Below are positions 18,693 through 28,033 of a stretch of DNA of 64,000 nt, piece by piece. This DNA comes from Candidatus Eiseniibacteriota bacterium (GTDB lineage: Bacteria > Eisenbacteria > RBG-16-71-46 > CAIMUX01), in NCBI GenBank assembly GCA_029569475.1, contig JAKQSZ010000002.1:1-64000 (forward strand). The letters run 5' to 3'. The notes beneath the pieces are model-generated. The model was not told the DNA's origin. It did not search any database and worked only from the letters and a program-made list of their open reading frames with translations. The position numbers and the translations under genes are program-made. The first letter of the stretch is position 1. The number at the start of each line of letters is the position of its first letter.

Positions 18693-20099
18693 TCAGAGTG
18701 GCAGATTGGCCAATGCCAGGACCGCGGCGATCGTCTCGATCTCCTCGTCGCTGGACGTCGTGAGGGCCGCTCTGACCGCCGCCGCCACGCTGTGGTAGTA
18801 GGTGACGTGCGCTTGCACCGTCGCGTCCGGGGATGTCGCCTGGTCAAGTGCTTGGACGAGCACTGCGCGGATGCCTCCGATGCCCCGGACGGTCGCGTCG
18901 ACCGATCCGATCGGATCGGAGAGATCGGCCTTCACGTCGCGCAGGTGCGCGAGCACCTCATCGTGATAGTCCTGCCATGCGGCCGCGACCGCCTGGGCGC
19001 TGGTCGCGCTGCGCACGGAGGCGGCGAGGGTTCGCCCGGAAGCCGACAACGCTTCCAGCTTGTCATCGGTAGCCTCCAGCGCGGAGAACGCGTTGGAGAT
19101 GGAAAGCTGCAGCGCCGTAGCCCGGTGCAACGCCGACGCCTTGATCGCGCCCAGCTCGGCGTCTGCGTTGAGAGCGGCCGCCATTCGGGTGAAAGCGGCG
19201 GTCCCGACCGCGATCGCCTGCCCGTATTCCGCCGCCGTGATCCCGTTATCTGTGAAGGCCTTGAGGACGGACGCGTGGTAGGACGCGTGCGCCGCTTCCG
19301 CGGCTTCGTTGTTGTCACCGGCCAGGTCGAGCGCGGTTTCCAGACCGACCTGGGCGGCCGCCCGGCGATCCCTGATCGAGCGGATGTCCGCGTAGTTGCC
19401 GCCGACCGATGGGTCCGTCAGGTACAGGTTCTCCGCCTGCACCTGTTCCGAAAGGGCCAAGGCGAGGACCACTGTATTGGCGTGAACGGGTTCGACCGCC
19501 TCGGCCAGCACATCGTTGACGATCTCGGAGATCCGCGGGTAGGTGATCAGCGTATCGCTGGCCTGCGCGCGCACCCGCTGGAAGGTGGCCGCCTCCAACG
19601 TGGTCTCAGCGGTGAGGGGCTGCGCGCGAACCGTGCTGCCCGAGCGAACGGGAGCGCTCACCACGGCCTTCCACTCCTGTCCCCCCTTGACCGCCCGTGC
19701 CACCAGGTGGGTGACGTCCGCCACCTCCAACTCCAGCGCGTATTCCCCTTCAACGTTGGTCGTGGCGGGCTCGCGGGACACAACGGTCAGGTTGCCGTCA
19801 GCCGCTATACGGGAAGCGGTTACGCTCGCGCCCGATACGGGCTGAGCCTGCTCATCGAAGACCAGTCCCTCGAGCCGCGCGGGGCCCGAAGGTCCCACCG
19901 TCTTGTCGTCGTCGTCGCTGCAGCCGGCGGCGAGAAGGGAGCACATGGCGAGGACGAACAATGGCGCCCACCGTAGCCCCCGGGCCGCGTGCTTTCCTGT
20001 CGCACCGGACCAGGGCGTCCCAGCCCCACGTCGTTGGGCGCCAGAGTGATTGGCTCCGGGCGCCGGTTGGCGCGCGGAGTTAGACAGATAGCGAGTCAT
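18693..20099 (-). CDS. Lipoprotein with carboxypeptidase-regulatory-like domain and Ala-rich helical body
   Basis: 468 residues. The ATG at 20099 has GGAGGG seven bases upstream. After a ~45-residue Arg/Gly-rich n-region comes a signal peptide ending in a lipobox (LLAAGC, Cys at about residue 60), then an Asp-rich linker. Residues ~75-150 form a CarboxypepD-regulatory-like beta-sandwich (ARLEGLVFDEQAQPVSGASV, EGEYALELE). The rest is almost wholly helical, rich in Ala/Asp/Glu, with repeated heptad-like stretches, no membrane segment and no known family. Likely anchored in the outer or inner membrane facing the periplasm. Function unknown. Confidence 0.75.
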   Translation of the reverse strand: MTRYLSNSARQPAPGANHSGAQRRGAGTPWSGATGKHAARGLRWAPLFVLAMCSLLAAGCSDDDDKTVGPSGPARLEGLVFDEQAQPVSGASVTASRIAADGNLTVVSREPATTNVEGEYALELEVADVTHLVARAVKGGQEWKAVVSAPVRSGSTVRAQPLTAETTLEAATFQRVRAQASDTLITYPRISEIVNDVLAEAVEPVHANTVVLALALSEQVQAENLYLTDPSVGGNYADIRSIRDRRAAAQVGLETALDLAGDNNEAAEAAHASYHASVLKAFTDNGITAAEYGQAIAVGTAAFTRMAAALNADAELGAIKASALHRATALQLSISNAFSALEATDDKLEALSASGRTLAASVRSATSAQAVAAAWQDYHDEVLAHLRDVKADLSDPIGSVDATVRGIGGIRAVLVQALDQATSPDATVQAHVTYYHSVAAAVRAALTTSSDEEIETIAAVLALANLPL

Positions 20100-20684
20100 G
20101 GAAACACCCTCCGATTCCACATGCCGGACTCGTATGGCCGTTCATCTCTGCGGGCCGCTGTCATCGCACGGGCCTCGCTCGGCCATACCACACTCCACTC
20201 TCCTGGTTACGCAGACCCCGCGTTCCGGGCTTGTCACTCCAGCTCCGAACCTCAGGTCTGCCCCTCGCCCGACACCTATGTAAGTTCCGGACCGTTTCGC
20301 GAGTGTGGCCGCAGGTCACGGGCAGATGAGGCACTTGGATGAGATGCCACGAGAACCCGCCGGAAAGGTTGACCCCTCCACCGGATCTCGGCGAGGCTTT
20401 GGAGAACGAACATGAAGATATCGAAATCTCGCATTGCCCCTTCGCACGCGATGGCGCACAATCACGCCGCTGAAGGTTCTTGGGCGATCGATCCGGATCT
20501 AAGCAGGGGTTGGGCTCCGGAGACACTGGATCGCCAGAGGCAGGACACGCTCGAACTCTCAACGCCACCGACAGATCCGGCCACTACGTTCCTTTCCCGC
20601 GCTCATCCTCTTGAGATAGGGGTCGCCATTTGGGCTCGCCCGGAGCCCGCGCATGTCTCCGGGGGGTCTTCGAGGATGTATTTC
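20100..20684. other. Divergent intergenic region, relatively AT-rich
   Basis: 585 bases between the lipoprotein gene (leftward) and the GHL15-like gene (rightward). No RNA gene or independent protein gene recognised. The rightward gene's frame is open from an ATG at 20412, which has GGAG eight bases upstream, but the 91 extra residues look non-coding and would bury the signal peptide. A short upstream peptide or longer leader remains possible. Confidence 0.45.
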
Positions 20685-22724
20685 ATGAAACGATCGAACG
20701 GTTCCGGGAGAACCACGGCTGCGGTCCGTGCCGGTCTCTCTCCAGTCGCCCTCCGCCGTCTCGCGCTGTCGGTGCTGATCATTGTGGTCGTCGCGACTCG
20801 CGCCGACGCCATCCGGGCGCAGTACAACTATCCGAAGGTCGGCCTGATCACGGCGAAAGTCGGGGAAATGTCCCAGTCGCAGATCGACACCCTCTCCTGG
20901 TACGACTATGTCGCCCTGAGCGACTATCCGGAGACGCTCGAACTGATCCGGGAGCACAATCCGAACATCAAGCTCTACTATTTCTGGATGCCGCAGAACA
21001 TCATCAACTGGAGCGAGAACGACACCTTCTGGTATCCCGACACGAGCTGGAGCCTGGCCCGTCTCTCCCAGTTCTATGCGTTGCGTAACGACTGGTACCT
21101 GCGCAAGACCAACGGCGAGCGGATCGCGGAGTGGGACGGGTGGCATTCCAACTGGACGCGCTATTGCCCCAAGGGAACCTACGGCACCTCGCGCGGCCTG
21201 AACTACGTGGAGTGGCTGACGCACGTCGCCATCCCCCGCATGGTCAATGGCGAGATGGGACTGCCGCCGTGGGGGCCGCACGGGGGCGGCAGCTACAACG
21301 GCTTCATGTTCGAGGTCCTGGTCGACTGCGTCGGATCGTGGGCCAATGAGGAGTACTTCGAGGCCGACCCCGACCTGGACGGCGAGGCCGAGGGATGCTA
21401 CTCCACCTGCACCATGGGAGGAGACCGTGACAGCCTCTCCATTCTGATGCGGGAGATGAACGAGGTTTTCCACGAGGTCATGTCCTCGGTGCAGGACCAG
21501 GGCATCGAGGTCATCTTCAGTCCGGGCAACATCCACATGGGCCCCAGCTACCGCACGGACTTCACCGGCGCCAAGCTGGAGGGCTGGATGTCCTGGTACC
21601 ACCAGAGCTGGCAGGACTGGCGCGACTGGTTCTACGGCCTCCAGGATCGCTACGAGACGACGGTCTGGGGACCGGGGTATTACTGGGCCGAGCGTTACAT
21701 GGGGCACACCGGCGTCGATTCGCTGGAGGGCTGGGACAACACGATTCTGGAGGTCTGGCCTCGCCCCGGGCTCAACGAGGCCACCTGCCAGAGGCTGAAA
21801 CGGTGGGGCCTGGGGACGGCGCTGCTGGGAGAGGGCTACTTCGCTTACACCCGCGATCAGCACGGCCTCTTCTGGCAGCCGGAGTACGAGTGGGATTTCG
21901 GCCGGCCCCTGGGTGGATACTTCCACCAGACCTACCCCAACTTCGGCCGACCGGACACGTTGTTCGTCCGTCACTTTTCCCGCGGGTACGTGAAGGTCAA
22001 TCCTGAGGACCATGACGTGGGCGGGGTGCCGGCCCAGGATGCGATCTTCGGCTGGTGGGGCCGCATCAAGAACCTCCTTACCAGCGATCGCTCCGACGGA
22101 GGAATCACGGTCTCCTTCGAAACGCCGGTGGATCCGCCGTCCCCGATCGACGGATACGAAATCCGTTACGCCGACTTCCCGCTGAACGAAGAGAGTTGGG
22201 AAAGAGCGGCGCTGTACTCGGGCGGCCTGGTGACGGCCGAGCCGGGCGGCCGGGTCGAGATCGCGCTCACGGGGCTGCCGGGAGCGCGCGCCTGGGAGAT
22301 CGGCGTGCGCGGCCGGGTCGGCGGCGAACTGGAGCCTCTGGGCGACCAGGTGTCGGTGTTCCGCCCGCAAGGCCTCGCCATGGAGGCCAAGGGCAACACG
22401 GCGCCGGCGCCCATCGAGGAGCGGGAGGAAGAGGACGCCCTCGCGGCCGGCGCCGCGTGGAGGGTGGAGCTCCCCAATCCCTATGGCCGGGGATCGACGA
22501 TCCGTCTGGCCGCACCCGCCGGAACTCCGATCGTGGCCGAGATCTACAGCCTGGAAGGACGGCTGGTCCGACGGCTGTACCAGGCGATCGCGCCCGCCTC
22601 CGGCGCCAACGTGTCGTGGGATGGCCGGACGAACTCCGGAGAACTCGCGGGTTCGGGGGTCTATTGGCTGAACCTGCGTGGCGAAGAGACCTCCGTGCGG
22701 AAACGGCTGCTCCTGGTTCAGTGA
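20685..22724 (+). CDS. Exported GHL15-like putative glycoside hydrolase with C-terminal sorting-type domain
   Basis: About 679 residues from ATG 20685; ATG 20676, three codons earlier, is equally possible. A signal peptide (ALRRLALSVLIIVVVATRADA) follows. Residues ~45-430 resemble the hypothetical glycosyl hydrolase GHL15 TIM-barrel family: YPKVGLITAK, YDYVALSDYPETLELI, NPNIKLYYFWMPQN, NGFMFEVLVDCVGSW, WGLGTALLGEGYFAYT. Next comes a fibronectin-III-like domain (about 455-555: DGGITVSFETPVDPPSPIDGYEIRY). The last ~85 residues (IVAEIYSLEGRLVRRLY, GSGVYWLNLRGE) are the FlgD-like C-terminal domain. The substrate is not predictable. Confidence 0.72.
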   Translation: MKRSNGSGRTTAAVRAGLSPVALRRLALSVLIIVVVATRADAIRAQYNYPKVGLITAKVGEMSQSQIDTLSWYDYVALSDYPETLELIREHNPNIKLYYFWMPQNIINWSENDTFWYPDTSWSLARLSQFYALRNDWYLRKTNGERIAEWDGWHSNWTRYCPKGTYGTSRGLNYVEWLTHVAIPRMVNGEMGLPPWGPHGGGSYNGFMFEVLVDCVGSWANEEYFEADPDLDGEAEGCYSTCTMGGDRDSLSILMREMNEVFHEVMSSVQDQGIEVIFSPGNIHMGPSYRTDFTGAKLEGWMSWYHQSWQDWRDWFYGLQDRYETTVWGPGYYWAERYMGHTGVDSLEGWDNTILEVWPRPGLNEATCQRLKRWGLGTALLGEGYFAYTRDQHGLFWQPEYEWDFGRPLGGYFHQTYPNFGRPDTLFVRHFSRGYVKVNPEDHDVGGVPAQDAIFGWWGRIKNLLTSDRSDGGITVSFETPVDPPSPIDGYEIRYADFPLNEESWERAALYSGGLVTAEPGGRVEIALTGLPGARAWEIGVRGRVGGELEPLGDQVSVFRPQGLAMEAKGNTAPAPIEEREEEDALAAGAAWRVELPNPYGRGSTIRLAAPAGTPIVAEIYSLEGRLVRRLYQAIAPASGANVSWDGRTNSGELAGSGVYWLNLRGEETSVRKRLLLVQ

Positions 22725-22824
22725 GTCGTATGGCAGCTTCGTTCCGGCTCTGGTGACCGCGCCGGTCGCCGGAGCAGGACTCGCGACCACCGCTCGGGCC
22801 TCTTGTCTTCGCTTGGATCGACCG

Positions 22825-22855
22825 GCTCCGCCGCGCTACCCTGGCTCGGCGGAGC
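22825..22855. terminator. Stem-loop between GHL15-like and DUF1338 genes
   Basis: Perfect 9-bp stem GCTCCGCCG (22825-22833) with CGGCGGAGC (22847-22855), 13-base loop. It lies 100 bases after the upstream stop and 74 before the next start, so it could terminate the first transcript or be a leader structure of the second. The bases after it are only mildly T-rich. Confidence 0.45.
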
Positions 22856-22928
22856 TGTCGTTTCCGCGCGCGCCGTGGGATCGGGAAGAGGCGCTGGAGC
22901 GCCGTGCAAAGAAAGAAGGCGTCGGACC

Positions 22929-23753
22929 ATGAACCTGGACGAGCTGCTGGGCACACTGTGGGATGAGTACATCAGGATCACCCCCCAGGCCCGCCGGATC
23001 CACGAACTGCTGGGCGGCCGGGGCGAGCAGGTGGTCAACGATCATGTGGCCCTGCGCACCTTTGACCTCGACCCGATCGACATCGATTCCCTGGCCGCGC
23101 CTTTCCTGGCGGCGGGCTACCAGTACCACCAGGACTATCACTTTCCGGAAAAGCGGCTCTATGCCCGCTCGTACAACCCGCCGGCGGAGCGGTATCCGCG
23201 CGTCTTCATATCCCAGCTGAAGACCGGCGAGTTCGACGCGGATCTTCGCCGGGTCGCGCGGGAGCTGGCCGGACAGGTGCCCACCGGGCGCCGTGGTTCG
23301 ACGCGCCTTCTGCTGGATGCGCCCACCTGGGGCGTGCCCGATCTGGAGGTTTACCGGTCACTGCTGGCGCAGTCGGAGTATGCGGCCTGGGTGGCAGCCT
23401 TCGGGATCCGGGTGAACCACTTCACTGTCTTCTACAATGCGCTGCGGACGTTCGCCTCTCTCGAGGAGTTCTCTCGCTGGCTGGCATCGCAAGGGTTCCC
23501 CATGAACGAGTCCGGCGGTCTGGTCAAGGGCTCGCCGGCGGAGCTGCTGGAGCAGTCCTCGACCCTGGCGGACCGGATCGAGTGGGAGTTCGCCGGAGGA
23601 CGGCGCCAGGTCATCCCGTCGTGCTACTACGAGTTTGCCCGCCGTCATGTCGATCCGTCCACGGGCGAGATTTATGCCGGTTTCATCGCGCGCAGCGCGG
23701 ACAAGATCTTCGAGTCGACCGATACGCGGCTCTCTTCCCCGGATCGGTCCTGA
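22929..23753 (+). CDS. DUF1338 family protein (2-oxoadipate dioxygenase/decarboxylase-like)
   Basis: 274 residues, the length of the short DUF1338 subfamily. Founding members (HglS/YdcJ) are Fe(II)-dependent, convert 2-oxoadipate to 2-hydroxyglutarate in lysine catabolism, and have a vicinal-oxygen-chelate-like fold. Candidate metal ligands are the His in NDHVALRTF (about residue 40), the His in RVNHFTVFYN (about 163) and the Glu in SCYYEFARR (about 236). The ATG at 22929 has AAGAAGG upstream; the open frame begins 42 codons earlier without homology. No other lysine-catabolism gene is nearby, so the substrate is inferred from family only. Confidence 0.85.
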   Translation: MNLDELLGTLWDEYIRITPQARRIHELLGGRGEQVVNDHVALRTFDLDPIDIDSLAAPFLAAGYQYHQDYHFPEKRLYARSYNPPAERYPRVFISQLKTGEFDADLRRVARELAGQVPTGRRGSTRLLLDAPTWGVPDLEVYRSLLAQSEYAAWVAAFGIRVNHFTVFYNALRTFASLEEFSRWLASQGFPMNESGGLVKGSPAELLEQSSTLADRIEWEFAGGRRQVIPSCYYEFARRHVDPSTGEIYAGFIARSADKIFESTDTRLSSPDRS

Positions 23754-23828
23754 TCCTTTCCCGTCCGCGAACGGCAAGGCGCGAATTGCGAGGACAAGCC
23801 ACCAGCTTGAGGAACAGCCCTTCCGCCG

Positions 23829-23845
23829 CGGCGAAACGTTCGCCG
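23829..23845. promoter_or_regulatory. Hairpin in the leader of the mop gene
   Basis: Seven-base-pair stem CGGCGAA (23829-23835) with TTCGCCG (23839-23845), three-base loop ACG, 55 bases before the mop start. It might be a transcript-stability or attenuation element. I do not see the conserved core of the Moco riboswitch. Confidence 0.35.
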
Positions 23846-23899
23846 GCAGCCGGAGAGGCGACAGAACAGGAGGCGGCCCGCCGCCGGGGAGGATGAGCC

Positions 23900-24109
23900 A
23901 TGAAGTTCGGAGCTCGCAACCAGATCAAGGCCAAGGTGGTCTCCACCCGCAAGGGTGACATCATGGGGCAGGTGCAGTATGAGGTGATCTCCGCCGCGAA
24001 CCTCTCTTCGGTTCTGACGGTGGACTCGATCGATGAGCTTCAGCTGAAGACCGGCGATGAAGTGACCCTGATCATCAAGGCGGTTCACGTCCTGCCGGTC
24101 AAGGTCTGA
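23900..24109 (+). CDS. mop: Mop-type molybdate-binding protein (single TOBE domain, molbindin)
   Basis: 69 residues with the family's usual length. The N-terminus (KFGARNQIKAKVVSTRKGDIMGQVQYEV) and the C-terminus (GDEVTLIIKAVHVLPVKV) match Mop/molbindin proteins, cytosolic oligomers that store molybdate or tungstate. The ATG is preceded by GGGGAGGATG, a strong ribosome-binding site. It stands alone here, but a modABC operon lies 25 kb away, implying that the cell imports and buffers molybdenum. Confidence 0.9.
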   Translation: MKFGARNQIKAKVVSTRKGDIMGQVQYEVISAANLSSVLTVDSIDELQLKTGDEVTLIIKAVHVLPVKV

Positions 24110-24181
24110 GGGTCAGGAGCCCCGACGGGCCAGGGGCGTTGACCGTCGCGACCCGGTGAAGTCCTGATGTAACCTCCCGTA

Positions 24182-27100
24182 ATGGGATTGACGGAACATG
24201 GGACGGCAACCCTACCCGCCGGGGGGGGCATCGCCCGTCAGCTGACCAGGCGCTTCGGCGGCGCGAGGTCCTTTGGGCTTCTGGGGACCCATCTCGACCA
24301 GGGAGCCGCCTCGGGCATCTGGGTGCGCGGGCTCAGTGGCTCTTCCCGGTCGCTGCTTCTCGCCACCCTGGCAGAGCGGTCGCCCCGTCTCGTTGTCTGC
24401 GTTACCGCGGACAATAGCGGGGCCGAGGACTTTCGCGACGATCTCCTGTTCCTGCTTGGTCCGGGCGCGGCCGCCGTGTTTCCCGATCCGGGCCTCGATG
24501 CCTACCGGGGGGTGCATCCCAAGGTGGCGATGCGGGCGCGCCGGGTCGAGGTGCTGGCCGCCCTCTCCCTTCCGCAACAACGCCGGGCGTTGTCCGACTG
24601 CGCCGGTCTGCGCGTGCTCTTCGTGCCCGCTGCGGCCCTGGCGACGCCGGTCCCCCGGCCGGCGGTCTTTCGGCGAGGAGCGGTCCATCTCCGGCAGGGG
24701 AATGAGGCCGATCCCGCCGATGTCCAGCGAACGCTGGCAGGTCTCGGCTACGCGACGGTCCCGCTGGTGGGCGAGTACGGGGACATGAGCCGCCGTGGCG
24801 GCATCCTCGACGTCTATAGCTTCGGCCGGGAGAACCCGCTGCGAATCGAGTTCGACGGCGACACCATCGCCTCGATGCGGGAGTTCGATCCCTATACGCA
24901 GCGCTCGCTGACTTCATTGGCGGAAGCCCTCCTGCTGCCGATGTGGGAGTGGATCCCCGACGAAGAGCAGAAGGCGACGGCACGGCGGCGGCTCGGGCAG
25001 TGGAACGCCGCGGATCCGCAGCAGCGTGAGTCCTTCCCGCAGAGCGAAGTGGAGGAGCGCCTGGGCGCGCTGGAATCCGACGGCACGCTCGAGGGGATCG
25101 AGTGGAGTCTTCCCTTGTTCGGGGACTGGCGCGGCTCGCTTCTCGACTACCTGCCGCAAGACGCCATTCTCGTCGTCGATGACCCGACCTTCGTGCGGGC
25201 GAAAGTCTCCGGCCTCTCGCGCGACCTGCAGATCGCCTGGGACGCTCTGCAGGGAGACATGGCCTTGCCGCTTCCTCCGGCCTCGCCCGGAGAGATCTTC
25301 TGGCTGTGGGATCGCTGGGAAGACCTTCTCTGGAGGGGTGCGCGGATCTACCTGGGCAGTGGCGGATCCCAGGTGGAGGAGGCCAAAGCGGGCGACGTGA
25401 CGGAACCCCCGCCTTCCGGGCCTGATGAAGGCAGCCACCTCGGGGCTCGTCCGGTTCGACCGGGCACGGATCTCGTGCCCGCGCGAGCCTCGGACGAAGT
25501 CGGCTCTTCCGAGGTCCCCGGCTCTTCCCAGGTTCCTGACCTTTCCCAGTCCCACGGACTCGGGCAGGTCGAGTTTGACGCACGTCCGCCCGAACGGTTC
25601 GGGCGCAACCTCGAGCAGACGCGGGATTACCTCATGCGCCTGCGCCTGGAGACGCCCGACATCGAGATCCTCTGCGATACCGAGAACCACCGCGACCGGC
25701 TGGAGGAACTGCTTCGCGGCGCGCCGGCCCGCTTCCACGTCGGCAATCTCGGAGCCGGCTTCGTCCTGCCCTCCTTGGGCCTCTCCGTTCTCACCGATCA
25801 CGAGATCTTCGCCCGGATCCGGCGGCGCAGCGCGGGACGGCGCTATTCGCGCGGCATCTCGCTGAAGGAACTGCTCGCGCTCACTCCAGGGGACTACGTG
25901 GTCCACATCGACCACGGCATCGGGCTCTACCGCGGGTTGGAACGGCTGACCATCAATGGGCAGCAGACCGACTGCATCACGCTGGAGTACGCCGGGGGAG
26001 ACCGGCATTACGTCCCGGTCGATCAGCTTTCCCTGGTGCAGAAGTACTCCGCCGAGGACGGTCATCGCCCCCCGCTCTCCAAGCTCGGAGGAAGGACGTG
26101 GGCCCGCACCAAGGAGCGGGTCAAGAAGTCCATCAAGGACATGGCTGACCAGCTCCTGCGCACCTATGCCATGCGCAAGGCGCGGCGCGGTTTTGCCTTC
26201 AGCACCGACACCCCCTGGGTCCGTCAGCTGGAGGCCTCGTTCCCCTACGACGAGACGCCGGACCAGGTGACCGCGATCGACGAGGTGAAGCGGGACATGG
26301 AATCCGAGAGCCCGATGGACCGTCTGATCTGCGGCGACGTCGGCTACGGCAAAACCGAGGTCGCCATTCGCGCGGCCTTCAAGGCGGTCCAGGACGCCAA
26401 GCAGGTGGCGGTCCTGGTGCCGACCACGTTGCTGGCGCGGCAGCACTTCGACACCTTCCGCGAGAGGCTGAAGGACTATCCCGTCGTGGTGGACTACCTC
26501 TCCCGCTTCCGGACGGCCCAGGAGGCGCGTGAGCTCCGCGCTCAGCTCAAGGAGGGGAAGGTCGACATCCTGATCGGCACGCATGCCATCCTGAGCAAGG
26601 ACACCGTGTTCAAGGATCTCGGACTCGTCGTGGTCGACGAGGAGCAGCTCTTCGGGGTGGCGGCGAAGGAGAAGCTGAAGCAGTTCCGGGCGACCGTCGA
26701 CGTGCTGACCATGACGGCCACGCCCATTCCGCGGACCATGCACCTCGCGCTCATGGGCGGACGCGACATGAGCACGATCTTGACGCCGCCGCGCGACCGC
26801 CGCCCCATCCAGACCGAGATCCTGGAGTTCCGCGATGACGTGATCGCCCACGCCCTCATGCGGGAGGCCGATCGCGGCGGCCAGTCGTTCTTCGTCCACA
26901 ACCGGGTCGAGACGATCGACGCCATGGCCAGCTATCTCGGCAAGCTGGTGCCGCACCTGCGCCTGGCGGTCGGCCACGGGCAGATGCGGGAGCGGATGCT
27001 CGAGGACGTCATGAGCAAGTTCCTGGCGGCCGAATACGACGTGCTGGTCTCGACCATGATCATCGAGAGCGGTCTCGATTTGCCGAACGTCAACACCATC

Positions 27101-27877
27101 CTGATCAATCGTGGCGACACCTTCGGCCTGGCGCAGCTCTACCAGCTCCGCGGCCGGGTCGGCCGTTCCGCCCGCAAGGCCTACGCCTTCCTGCTCGTCC
27201 CGCCCAGCCATTCCGTCACCGAGACGGCGCAGAAGCGGCTCAAGGCCATGGAGGAGTTCGAGGACCTCGGCAGCGGCTACCAGCTGGCCATGCGCGACCT
27301 GGAGATCCGGGGCGCGGGCAACCTGCTCGGCGCCGAGCAGCACGGCTTCATTGTCAACGTGGGATTCGAGCTCTACTGCCAGCTCCTCGACGAGGCAGTC
27401 CGCGAACTGCGGGGCGAGTTCAAGGACGAGGTCGTCGAGCCGCGCATGGCCACCGACATCGAAGCGTTCCTCCCGGATGATTACGTGCCGAGTCCGCGCG
27501 AGAAGATGAACCTGTACAAGAGCCTGGCCGATGCGCGCAGCCTGGAGAAGGTGGAGGAGATCGCCCAGGAGCTGGCGGACCGTTTCGGCCGCCACCCCGA
27601 TCCGGTCCGCCACCTGCTCGGTCTGCGCCGGGCTCGTGTCCTGGGAGCCCAGGTGAAGTGCGAGAAGATCACGGTGCGGCAGGACTTCGTCCAGATCGAT
27701 CTCGGGCGCGACCTGAGGAAGCCGGAGATCGAACGGGTGCTGCGGGCGGTCCCCTTCCCGGTGGAGTTCCTGATGGGTGGCGGGCAGCACCGGCTGCGGG
27801 TCAAGAGCCCGGGCGCGAAGGAGGCGGTCACGACCGCGCTGATCTTGTTGCGGGCCTTGGGGCAGCGGGGCGGTTGA
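24182..27877 (+). CDS. mfd: Transcription-repair coupling factor Mfd
   Basis: 1231 residues. It displaces stalled RNA polymerase and recruits UvrABC to lesions. In order: a UvrB-like N-terminal module; the RNA-polymerase-interacting CarD-like domain (LTPGDYVVHIDHGIGLYRGLERL, about 563-585); the RecG-like translocase with Walker A GDVGYGKTEV (about 717-726), DEEQ box (about 820) and TATPIPRTMHLALMGGRD; the helicase lobe with GQMRERMLEDVM and GRVGRS; and the C-terminal TRCF domain (LPDDYVPSPREKMNLYKSLA). An unusual low-complexity insert (about 403-465: Gly/Ser/Pro with repeated SSEVPGSSQVP units) lies in the N-terminal half. The start has no clear ribosome-binding site. Confidence 0.96.
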   Translation: MGLTEHGTATLPAGGGIARQLTRRFGGARSFGLLGTHLDQGAASGIWVRGLSGSSRSLLLATLAERSPRLVVCVTADNSGAEDFRDDLLFLLGPGAAAVFPDPGLDAYRGVHPKVAMRARRVEVLAALSLPQQRRALSDCAGLRVLFVPAAALATPVPRPAVFRRGAVHLRQGNEADPADVQRTLAGLGYATVPLVGEYGDMSRRGGILDVYSFGRENPLRIEFDGDTIASMREFDPYTQRSLTSLAEALLLPMWEWIPDEEQKATARRRLGQWNAADPQQRESFPQSEVEERLGALESDGTLEGIEWSLPLFGDWRGSLLDYLPQDAILVVDDPTFVRAKVSGLSRDLQIAWDALQGDMALPLPPASPGEIFWLWDRWEDLLWRGARIYLGSGGSQVEEAKAGDVTEPPPSGPDEGSHLGARPVRPGTDLVPARASDEVGSSEVPGSSQVPDLSQSHGLGQVEFDARPPERFGRNLEQTRDYLMRLRLETPDIEILCDTENHRDRLEELLRGAPARFHVGNLGAGFVLPSLGLSVLTDHEIFARIRRRSAGRRYSRGISLKELLALTPGDYVVHIDHGIGLYRGLERLTINGQQTDCITLEYAGGDRHYVPVDQLSLVQKYSAEDGHRPPLSKLGGRTWARTKERVKKSIKDMADQLLRTYAMRKARRGFAFSTDTPWVRQLEASFPYDETPDQVTAIDEVKRDMESESPMDRLICGDVGYGKTEVAIRAAFKAVQDAKQVAVLVPTTLLARQHFDTFRERLKDYPVVVDYLSRFRTAQEARELRAQLKEGKVDILIGTHAILSKDTVFKDLGLVVVDEEQLFGVAAKEKLKQFRATVDVLTMTATPIPRTMHLALMGGRDMSTILTPPRDRRPIQTEILEFRDDVIAHALMREADRGGQSFFVHNRVETIDAMASYLGKLVPHLRLAVGHGQMRERMLEDVMSKFLAAEYDVLVSTMIIESGLDLPNVNTILINRGDTFGLAQLYQLRGRVGRSARKAYAFLLVPPSHSVTETAQKRLKAMEEFEDLGSGYQLAMRDLEIRGAGNLLGAEQHGFIVNVGFELYCQLLDEAVRELRGEFKDEVVEPRMATDIEAFLPDDYVPSPREKMNLYKSLADARSLEKVEEIAQELADRFGRHPDPVRHLLGLRRARVLGAQVKCEKITVRQDFVQIDLGRDLRKPEIERVLRAVPFPVEFLMGGGQHRLRVKSPGAKEAVTTALILLRALGQRGG

Positions 27878-28033
27878 CCCTCTGTTGACCGACCCCCGGG
27901 AAGCGTAGGACAGGCCGCACGGGCAAGTTCCACGCACGTGAAATTCACTGCGTCCGGATCGGTCGCTCAGGTGTCTACTGGTACGGGAGCCGACCAGAAC
28001 CCCTGACCCAGTCGGGAGGCATGAGAGAGCCGG

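Noticed and set aside
20559..22790. 743-codon antisense frame over the GHL15-like gene
   Set aside because: Antisense shadow without recognisable domains.
23761..23899. Moco riboswitch upstream of mop
   Set aside because: A hairpin exists, but the conserved core of that RNA is not recognisable.
27878..28033. ECF-type autoregulated promoter (TGAAAT…GGTC) before the sigma gene
   Set aside because: Only loose agreement with ECF consensus; too weak to annotate.
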